From the NCBI RefSeq assembly GCF_000014005.1, contig NC_008009.1, positions 5,386,501-5,450,500 of the forward strand: a DNA stretch of 64,000 nt, written 5' to 3'. The notes below the pieces were generated by a model. The model worked only from the letters and a program-made list of their open reading frames with translations. It did not search any database and had not been told where the DNA came from. The position numbers were made by a program, and so were the translations under genes. The first letter of the stretch is position 1; each line of letters starts with the position of its first letter. The stretch comes from Candidatus Koribacter versatilis Ellin345 (lineage in GTDB: Bacteria > Acidobacteriota > Terriglobia > Terriglobales > Acidobacteriaceae). Positions 57,797 through 64,000 of the stretch are shown here, piece by piece.

Positions 57797-58630
57797 TTAT
57801 GCGCTTGCTCCGGCGCCTTCCAACTTGCGCGCGACCTCACCGAATTTTTCTTCGAGGTTACCCGCGGTCTCCGCTTCGATTTCGAACACAAGCGGCGGCA
57901 CCAGCGGCGCGCTGCGCAGGAGTTTCATCGCTTCGTTCCAATCAATGCTGCCGTCGCCGGGCCAGAGGTGCGCATCGCGTTGTTTGTCGTTGTCGTGGAT
58001 GTGCGTGGAGCGAATGCGATCTTTCATCACCGCGAACGCCGCTTCCACACCTTGTTCGATGTGCGCGTGACCGATATCGAAGCAGAAGCCAATGTCATCG
58101 AAGTGGGCGGTGGTCACGAGTTCGTGCAGCCGTTCCGGCGTCGAGAGCTCGTTCGGAATGTTCTCCAACAGGACGCGCACACCCAGTGGTTTCGCGAAAG
58201 CATGCAGATGCTCGATGGAAGCCGTGGCGGCATCGAAAAATTTGTGCTCGCTGAAAGACTCGTTCGGTAGTCCGATGTGCTGGATCAGGAAGCGGAATGG
58301 AATCTGCTCGGCGACTTCAATTGCGCGCTTGATTTCGTCCATTGCCAGGATGCGCGCTTTCTTATCAAGGCTGGCGATGTTTAGCGGCGGCGTGCCGTCG
58401 CGGCCCCAGTCCGAGTCGGCAAACATCGGTGCGTGCAGTGAACTCAACGGCACACCGGAGGTCTTAAACCAGTTCGCCGTCTCGCGGACGTGCTGGCGGT
58501 TGGTGTAATCGAAGTGACCGCGCGCGGCAAAAATCTCGATGGCCTGCGCCCCCATGCGGGCATACGCGTCCAGCATCCCGGGATGCAGTCGCTCCTTCAC
58601 CTGCACGTACGACGAAATGGCTTTCAGCAT
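57797..58630 (-). CDS. Sugar phosphate isomerase/epimerase (xylose-isomerase-like TIM barrel)
   Basis: 277 residues, AP-endonuclease-2/xylose-isomerase-type barrel. The metal ligands fit QHIGLPNE, VLLENIPNELSTPERLHELV, FCFDIGHAHI and STHIHDNDKQRDAHLWPGDG, a His/Glu/Asp set typical of the family; the last motif (HDN-G-DAHLWPG-G) is the branch common in soil bacteria. The exact substrate is unknown. It begins 9 nt after the stop of the gamma-glutamyltransferase gene on the same strand, so they may be transcribed together. Confidence 0.88.
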   Translation of the reverse strand: MLKAISSYVQVKERLHPGMLDAYARMGAQAIEIFAARGHFDYTNRQHVRETANWFKTSGVPLSSLHAPMFADSDWGRDGTPPLNIASLDKKARILAMDEIKRAIEVAEQIPFRFLIQHIGLPNESFSEHKFFDAATASIEHLHAFAKPLGVRVLLENIPNELSTPERLHELVTTAHFDDIGFCFDIGHAHIEQGVEAAFAVMKDRIRSTHIHDNDKQRDAHLWPGDGSIDWNEAMKLLRSAPLVPPLVFEIEAETAGNLEEKFGEVARKLEGAGASA

Positions 58631-58639
58631 AAGTGTCTG

Positions 58640-60391
58640 TTAGTAGCCTACCGCATGACCGTTATTGCGGCCATCGCTGGCACCCTGGCGCTCGCCCGAA
58701 AGCGGATCCACCAGGATGCATTCGCCGTCACTCCAATAGCCCCAGTCCTCTTCCTCTTTTGCGATGTGATGCCCCATCTTCACCAGCGCCGCGCGCGTGT
58801 CCGGCGAAAAACCAGGCTCGAGATATTCGAGATCGGGCAGCCACTGGTTGTGGTAGCGCGGCGCATTCACCGACTGCTGGATGTTGAGGCCATAGTCCAC
58901 CACGCCCATAAGAATGTTGGCGACGGTCGTAATAATGCGCGGACCGCCCGGCGATCCCAGCACCATGAAGAGCTTGCCGTCCTTCAGAACGATGGTCGGC
59001 GTCATCGCTGACAACGGACGTTTCCCCGGGCCGATCGCGTTGGCTTCGCCTTGAATCAGTCCGTATTGATTGGGCACCCCCGGCTTGGAAGAGAAGTCGT
59101 CCATCTCGTTATTGAGCAGGAAGCCGAGCCCTGAGACCGTGACGTAGTTGCCGAAGCCGCCGTTGAGCGTGGTCGTGACCGCAACGGCATTGCCGGCGTT
59201 GTCCACCACGGAGTAGTGCGTCGTGTCTTCCGGTTCATACACGTTTGTTGCGGGCGGATGCAGCACTGCGTACTGGTCAAGCTGCGCAAAGCCCACCGGA
59301 CGCTTCACTTCGTTGCTCGGCGTTGCATGCTGCTCGTCGATCGACTTGCGCCAGGCAACGCCGTAGTGCTTGTCAATCAACTGCGCGACAGGAATCTTCG
59401 AAAAATCGGGATCGCCGAGAAATTCCGCACGATCGTAGAACGCACGCCGATAGGCTTCCAGCGTGAGGTGCATGGCCGCCGCCGAGCGATTACCGAGCTT
59501 GCCGAGATCGTAGCCTTCCAGAATATTGAGCGCCTCAACCAGCGCGATTCCGCCTGATGACGGCGGTGGCGCGCTGAGAACTTGGTAATTGCGATAGGTG
59601 CCGCGAATCACGGGCCGATCTTTTACTTCGTAAGCTGCGAGATCCTCTGCGGTGATCAATCCACCGCCTTTGGCCTGGTCGGCTGCGATTTCCTTCGCCA
59701 TCGCACCCTTGTAGAAATCATCAGGGTTTTCCGCGATGCGCTCCAGCGTCTTCGCCAATTCCGGTTGTTTGAATACGTCGCCCGGTTCGTAGAATTTACC
59801 GTCGCGTTGGAAGATACGCCGCGACTCGGGGAACTTCGTCAGGTTCTCGTCGCGGAAGCCCATCGCATCTTCGAAGCTGAGCGCGAAGCCATCGCGTGCC
59901 AGCCGGATCGCCGGTGCCATTACCTGTTGCAGGGTCAGCTTGCCGAAATGTTTTTCGGCGTACACCATGCCCGCCACCGATCCCGGCACGCCGTTGGCCT
60001 TGTATCCGACAAGGCTGGCATCGGGCAACACGTTCCCCTGCGCATCGAGATACATATCGTGCGTGGCCTTGGCCGGCGCCTTCTCGCGATAATCAATAAA
60101 GTGGCTCTCGCCATTCGCCATACGGATGAGCATGAACCCACCGCCACCAATGTTCCCCGCCGCCGAGTGCGTAACCGCCAGCGCGAAACCGGTGGCGACC
60201 GCGGCATCCACAGCATTGCCACCCTGCTTCATGATCTCTACGCCGACCTTGCTGGCATCGATCTGCACCGCGGCAACCATCGCGTGCTTGGCGTGCTCGG
60301 GGTTGACCATGGTCTCCGCCATCAGCGGAGTGGTCGAAAGAACAACGGCGAACGTCAGGGAAAATGCGGCTTTCAAGCGGGTCATTATCAT
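58640..60391 (-). CDS. ggt: Secreted gamma-glutamyltransferase
   Basis: About 583 residues with an N-terminal signal peptide (TRLKAAFSLTFAVVLSTTPL ending MA). Ntn-hydrolase that transfers gamma-glutamyl from glutathione and related peptides in the periplasm, matured by self-cleavage: the new N-terminal nucleophile Thr is in EPEDTTHYSVVD, with KRPLSAMTPTIV and GSPGGPRIITTV forming the small subunit. Several start codons are possible (TTG 60403, ATG 60391, ATG 60385), and none has a clear Shine-Dalgarno. Full length and motif-complete, so likely active. Confidence 0.93.
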   Translation of the reverse strand: MIMTRLKAAFSLTFAVVLSTTPLMAETMVNPEHAKHAMVAAVQIDASKVGVEIMKQGGNAVDAAVATGFALAVTHSAAGNIGGGGFMLIRMANGESHFIDYREKAPAKATHDMYLDAQGNVLPDASLVGYKANGVPGSVAGMVYAEKHFGKLTLQQVMAPAIRLARDGFALSFEDAMGFRDENLTKFPESRRIFQRDGKFYEPGDVFKQPELAKTLERIAENPDDFYKGAMAKEIAADQAKGGGLITAEDLAAYEVKDRPVIRGTYRNYQVLSAPPPSSGGIALVEALNILEGYDLGKLGNRSAAAMHLTLEAYRRAFYDRAEFLGDPDFSKIPVAQLIDKHYGVAWRKSIDEQHATPSNEVKRPVGFAQLDQYAVLHPPATNVYEPEDTTHYSVVDNAGNAVAVTTTLNGGFGNYVTVSGLGFLLNNEMDDFSSKPGVPNQYGLIQGEANAIGPGKRPLSAMTPTIVLKDGKLFMVLGSPGGPRIITTVANILMGVVDYGLNIQQSVNAPRYHNQWLPDLEYLEPGFSPDTRAALVKMGHHIAKEEEDWGYWSDGECILVDPLSGERQGASDGRNNGHAVGY

Positions 60392-60491
60392 GGGAAGAGA
60401 CAAACCAAGAGGCTAGTGCAGGCTCGCGAGCGAGTCAAATTTGCAAAACGCACTCTGCTTACGTGATACTCGCTCTTCGCTCGGAGGAGCC

Positions 60492-61913
60492 TTGACACGT
60501 TTTAACCGGACTCTGTTCACCTGTCTGTTGTTCGCGGCCGCTGCTTTCGCCCAAACCGAGAACAAGCTACCATCCGCGGCCATCCCCGCCGATCGTATGA
60601 CGCAGTACTCCGACCAGGCCGTTACGTGGATGCGCGACTACCTCCGCGTGAACACTTCGAATCCTCCGGGTAATGAGCTTGCTGCAGCGCAATTCTTCAA
60701 AAAGATCCTGGACGAAAACGGCATCGAGAACCAGCTCTTCGAATTCACTCCGGGCCGCGCCAATATATGGGCACGCATCAAGGGCGACGGCACGCACCGG
60801 CCCCTGATCCTGCTCAGCCACATGGACGTCGTCACCAGCGATCCCGACAAGTGGAAGGTCAACCCCTTCAGCGCCGAGATTATTGATGGCGCCATCTACG
60901 GCCGCGGCGCGCAGGACATGAAGAATGAAGGACTCGCGCAACTCGTAGTGATAGTGATGCTCAAGCGCGAAGCCGTGAAGCTGGACCGCGACATCATTCT
61001 GCTCGCTACCAGCGACGAAGAAGTCGACGGCATCGGCACCGATTGGATGATCGCCAACAAACGCGACATGCTGGAGAATGCCGAGTTTCTCATCACCGAA
61101 GGCGGCACGAACTTAATGAAGGAGGGCCACGTCGAATCTGTGGGCGTAGATGTCGCCGAGAAATCGCCCTTCTGGCTCAAGCTCACCGCGCACGGCGTTC
61201 CGGGCCATGCATCGATTCCGCTGGCGGATTCCGCGCCTAATCGGCTGATCCGCGCATTGTTCAAGGTCATTAACTATCAGACGGAGTTGAAAGTTCTGCC
61301 GGTCGTCGAAGAGCACTTCAAAGCGCTCGCGCCGACGCAGAAGGGCGACATCGCCGAGAAATTCCGCGACATCCGCATGGCGCTCAAGGACAAGAGTTTC
61401 GCTGCGCGCATGTCGGCGGACACTGAATACGCCTACCTGCTGCGCAACACCATTTCAGTCACTCAGCTCGAAGCCTCGCACCAGACCAATGTCATTCCCA
61501 CCGAGGCCACGGCGCACCTCGACGTCCGCCTGCTGCCCGGTGAAGACTCGCATGCATTTCTTGAAATGATGAAGCGCGTGGTGGACGACCCGAAAGTCAC
61601 CGTCGAGCCCGAAAGCTCTGACTTCCGCAAAGCCAACGCCTCCGACGTCCATACCTCGCTGTTCGACATATTCCGCGAGATCTCGGCGTCCTACTTCCCT
61701 GATGCGCCGGTGGTTCCGACCATCACCAGCGGCTACACCGAGAACCAGCGCTACCGCAGCATCGGCATCAGTTGCTACGGCTTTACGCCGTATGCCGCGA
61801 CAAAAGAAGAAAGCTCTACGGAGCACGGGAATAACGAGCGCGTCCGGGTAGAAGAAGTGCGAAGGGCGCCGAAGATTTTGTTCGATGTTGTGGCGACGCT
61901 GGGCTCGCGCTAG
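60492..61913 (+). CDS. Secreted M20-family metallopeptidase
   Basis: 473 residues. Signal peptide at about 2-21 (TRFNRTLFTCLLFAAAAFA). Di-zinc M20 peptidase: first metal His in LLSHMDVV, bridging Asp in GRGAQDMKNEGLAQ, catalytic Glu pair in LATSDEEVDGIG, and a lid domain (about 225-370) with AHGVPGHASIP. Probably removes amino acids from small peptides outside the cytoplasm. The start is TTG 60492, with GGAGGAG six bases before it; the open frame extends to 60441 but lacks a ribosome site. It converges on the TPR gene with a 4-nt overlap. Confidence 0.9.
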   Translation: MTRFNRTLFTCLLFAAAAFAQTENKLPSAAIPADRMTQYSDQAVTWMRDYLRVNTSNPPGNELAAAQFFKKILDENGIENQLFEFTPGRANIWARIKGDGTHRPLILLSHMDVVTSDPDKWKVNPFSAEIIDGAIYGRGAQDMKNEGLAQLVVIVMLKREAVKLDRDIILLATSDEEVDGIGTDWMIANKRDMLENAEFLITEGGTNLMKEGHVESVGVDVAEKSPFWLKLTAHGVPGHASIPLADSAPNRLIRALFKVINYQTELKVLPVVEEHFKALAPTQKGDIAEKFRDIRMALKDKSFAARMSADTEYAYLLRNTISVTQLEASHQTNVIPTEATAHLDVRLLPGEDSHAFLEMMKRVVDDPKVTVEPESSDFRKANASDVHTSLFDIFREISASYFPDAPVVPTITSGYTENQRYRSIGISCYGFTPYAATKEESSTEHGNNERVRVEEVRRAPKILFDVVATLGSR

Positions 61914-63106
61914 AGCCCCGGCTTCAACTGCGGGACAACAATCGTATCGAGATATTTGTAGAGCAGATCGCGGTGTTCCTTGCGATACGGCGCGTAGTCT
62001 TGGGCAATGCCTTGGTCTGCCGCATTGAGCAGGATGTACGGCTCGAGCAGTCCGGCGTCGGATATCTTCACCAGTGTTGCGAGCTGCGGGTCAAGCTGTT
62101 TGATGTCTTTTTGACTCTTCACCGAGCTTACGACGAGCGAGAGTGCATGATTCTCCTCGCGCAGCGTGTGGCGATACTTCGGCTCGTTCGGAAATTCCTT
62201 CTTGAACCTCTCACCTTGCCAAGCCGCGCGGCCGATTCCATATGTCATCCACGCAGCGCTGCCATCGTGCTTCTCGACGCTACCTGAGTTCACCGTAATA
62301 TTGATTTTCTTGTCCGATTCCACGTTCACCGAGGCCTGCGGTTGTATCTTGGGAACCGTCAGTTCGTGGCCCTGCGTTTTCATCCACTGGTACAAGTGTT
62401 GCCATGGACGATTGTTGTACGGGTCGGCGATCACCGCCTCCATAAACTTTCGTCGCGCTTCGTCTTTCTGGCCCAGGTGGTCGAGTGCATCGCCCCAGTA
62501 TCGGTAGGCGGTTTCGGTGTTGGCGTCTATCTCAATCGCTTTCTGGAACCACTGGATGGAGCTGCAGTACTTGCCATCCTTGAAATACACATCTCCAGTG
62601 AACAACGCCGCTGCATAATTCTCGGGATCGAGCAGCAGCACCTGGAGATATCCGGCCTTTGCCTCGTTGAGTTCTCCCTTCGCAAAATGCGCTTCGGCGG
62701 TTTGCATCAGCCGTTCGATCTCTTTGTTGTCGGAGAACTTTCGCGGGGTGCCGTCTTCCGGGGTCGTTTCTAGCAGGTAGTTGATCATCTCGCTGTTATC
62801 GCCGAGTTTTTTGGCCTCCAGCAGGTGCTTGCGCGCAGCAATGCGGTCGGCCTTACGCTGGTCGGCATCGGTTTCCAGAAGCGCTTTGCTGGCGAGCGCA
62901 AAACCTAGCGCCTCCAGCACTGCATAATCTTTCGGGTTCTGGTCTGCGAGTTTTTGGAGCTCCGGCAAAGCTGCGAGGAAATTGTTCTGATTGAAGAGCT
63001 CCGTCGCGTGCGCTTTCAGCTTGTCGTACTCCGCCTTGTCCGAAAGGTCCTGCGCAAAAACGCTCGCGCACAACGACAACAAGCACACAGCCCCGATCAA
63101 GCGCAT
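61910..63106 (-). CDS. Secreted TPR-repeat protein
   Basis: 398 residues with a signal peptide at about 1-18 (RLIGAVCLLSLCASVFA). From about residue 25 it carries several tetratricopeptide-like repeats (LFNQNNFLAALPELQKLADQ, AHFAKGELNEAKAGYLQVLL, DGKYCSSIQWFQKAIEID, KDEARRKFMEAVIADP), followed by a distinct C-terminal region of about 150 residues of no known family. TPRs bind other proteins, so this is likely a periplasmic or surface scaffold. ATG 63106 has GAGGG seven bases upstream. Its stop overlaps the peptidase gene by 4 nt. Confidence 0.82.
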   Translation of the reverse strand: MRLIGAVCLLSLCASVFAQDLSDKAEYDKLKAHATELFNQNNFLAALPELQKLADQNPKDYAVLEALGFALASKALLETDADQRKADRIAARKHLLEAKKLGDNSEMINYLLETTPEDGTPRKFSDNKEIERLMQTAEAHFAKGELNEAKAGYLQVLLLDPENYAAALFTGDVYFKDGKYCSSIQWFQKAIEIDANTETAYRYWGDALDHLGQKDEARRKFMEAVIADPYNNRPWQHLYQWMKTQGHELTVPKIQPQASVNVESDKKINITVNSGSVEKHDGSAAWMTYGIGRAAWQGERFKKEFPNEPKYRHTLREENHALSLVVSSVKSQKDIKQLDPQLATLVKISDAGLLEPYILLNAADQGIAQDYAPYRKEHRDLLYKYLDTIVVPQLKPGL

Positions 63107-63230
63107 GGTTTCCCTCTGTGAAATAGACACCCCTCGTCTCGCGAGAGTTCCCGCTCAGAGTAGCTGAATCTATGCCGTAAGACGATGTAGTTCTTAAGAA
63201 GTTATCGAGAGCTGCGCTGCTTTTGGGAAG

Positions 63231-64000
63231 CTATTCTTCGCTCGGCGCTTCGTCGGTCATCAGCCGCTCGTAGTTGCTCTGGATGAAGTTATCGGTCATC
63301 CCAGCGATGTAGTCGCACACCACGCGTGCCCGTGTTTCCTGTTGCGCCTTCTCCTGGTAGCCCGGCGGCAAACTCTCGGGATGGGTCATAAAATGCCCGA
63401 ACAATCCTCCGACAATCAGTTCCGCGTCAATCTTCTCGTTTTGCAATGCTTCGCTGAAATAGAGGTTCTTGTAGAGGAACGCCTTCGACTCCGCGCGCTC
63501 CGCATCCACATCCGGACTGAACGCCGCCAGCCGCTCGGGATAGTTGCGAACATCCTCAACTGTCTTCACGCCGGAGTCTGCGATGCGTTTGCGCGTGTTC
63601 TCAATCAGGTCGGTGACCAGCCGGTCGAAGATCCGCTTCACCGTCTCGTTGAACTTCAGTTTGCGCCGCGCCGTGGGATGCTTCGCCTCCACCTCGCGAT
63701 AGAAGCGCTCGAAGATCGGCACCGTGCGGAGCGCGTCGATGTTCAAGATGCGCGCTTCGAAACCGTCGTCCATGTCGGCGGTGTTGTAGGCGATCTCGTC
63801 GGTCAGGTCGATCAACTGCGCTTCCAGCGGCGGACGGCGATCGAGCAGATACTCCTTCAGTTCCGGATGCTCGCTCTCCTTGTAATCGCGCGAGTGCTTG
63901 ATGATCCCCTCGCGCACTTCGAAGGTGAGATTCAAGCCGCGGAACGCGATGTAGCGCAGCTCGAAATCGTCCACGATGCGCAGCGCGTGCAGATTGTGGT
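63231..64000 (-). CDS. dgt: dGTPase-like HD-domain phosphohydrolase (5' end outside window)
   Basis: Incomplete at the right edge; the last 256 residues are visible. HNLHALRIVDDFELRY is the conserved HN-QALRIV-ELRY stretch of deoxyguanosinetriphosphate triphosphohydrolases, and later DLTDEIAYNTADMDDG carries the HD-family Asp. The C-terminal part ends with VVCDYIAGMTDNFIQSNY, also family-typical. It converts dGTP to deoxyguanosine and triphosphate, or is a dNTPase of the same family. The first HD residues lie outside the window. Confidence 0.9.
   Translation of the reverse strand, partial: HNLHALRIVDDFELRYIAFRGLNLTFEVREGIIKHSRDYKESEHPELKEYLLDRRPPLEAQLIDLTDEIAYNTADMDDGFEARILNIDALRTVPIFERFYREVEAKHPTARRKLKFNETVKRIFDRLVTDLIENTRKRIADSGVKTVEDVRNYPERLAAFSPDVDAERAESKAFLYKNLYFSEALQNEKIDAELIVGGLFGHFMTHPESLPPGYQEKAQQETRARVVCDYIAGMTDNFIQSNYERLMTDEAPSEE

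Overview
The window is GC-rich, densely coded chromosomal DNA that looks like a soil Acidobacteriota of the Koribacter/Terriglobia type. This is an inference from family content: an orphan two-domain FtsX/MacB permease of the acidobacterial kind, an Ig-like-repeat lipoprotein, LpxI (Gram-negative lipid A), many small secreted proteins, and many palindromic intergenic repeats. No rRNA, tRNA, prophage, insertion sequence or CRISPR array is visible.

Layout. 1-6.1 kb: a truncated PAP2-like membrane phosphatase, an SseB_C-like protein, ruvB, a WYL regulator flanked by two DinB paralogues, and hemL. 6.3-15.4 kb: mfd, galU, two divergent paralogous Cys-pair miniproteins, purE, lpxI, a TonB-family protein and a secreted protein. 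15.5-23.3 kb: an Ig-like lipoprotein, a membrane-bound winged-helix regulator, miaA with a tiny coupled membrane peptide, a small secreted protein and a two-component system. 23.5-30.7 kb: a DUF4097-like secreted protein, a GH3/NagZ enzyme with a lipoprotein, metK behind a SAM riboswitch, a zinc-ribbon membrane protein, and pyrR-pyrB. 30.7-41.7 kb: an AT-rich hipBA module, the orphan permease, fabD, a TetR-HlyD-ABC export operon with 4-nt overlaps, and greB. 41.7-46.3 kb: a regulator-rich island (LysR/hydrolase, TetR/SDR/MDR). 46.8-64 kb: DUF1801, ABC-F, two membrane proteins, YceI, pirin, a DUF4097 protein, ddl divergent to an amino-acid racemase, SRPBCC-ArsR, arginase, asnS, a sugar isomerase, gamma-glutamyltransferase, an M20 peptidase, a TPR protein and a truncated dgt.

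What stands out is regulation and repeats. The metK leader can be read as a switch with two outputs: an intrinsic terminator, plus a hairpin that holds the Shine-Dalgarno in its loop and competes with an 11-nt pairing to the aptamer 5' strand. A two-palindrome element with constant 22-23 nt spacing, compensatory stem changes and a conserved TTGTATCAG tail occurs in five places, with a solo half at a sixth and tandem expansion at two. Other repeat families are present, and one copy sits in frame inside a regulator gene. Candidate operators are visible for the WYL, OmpR-type, HipB, TetR, LysR and ArsR regulators. All functions are assigned from sequence reading alone.
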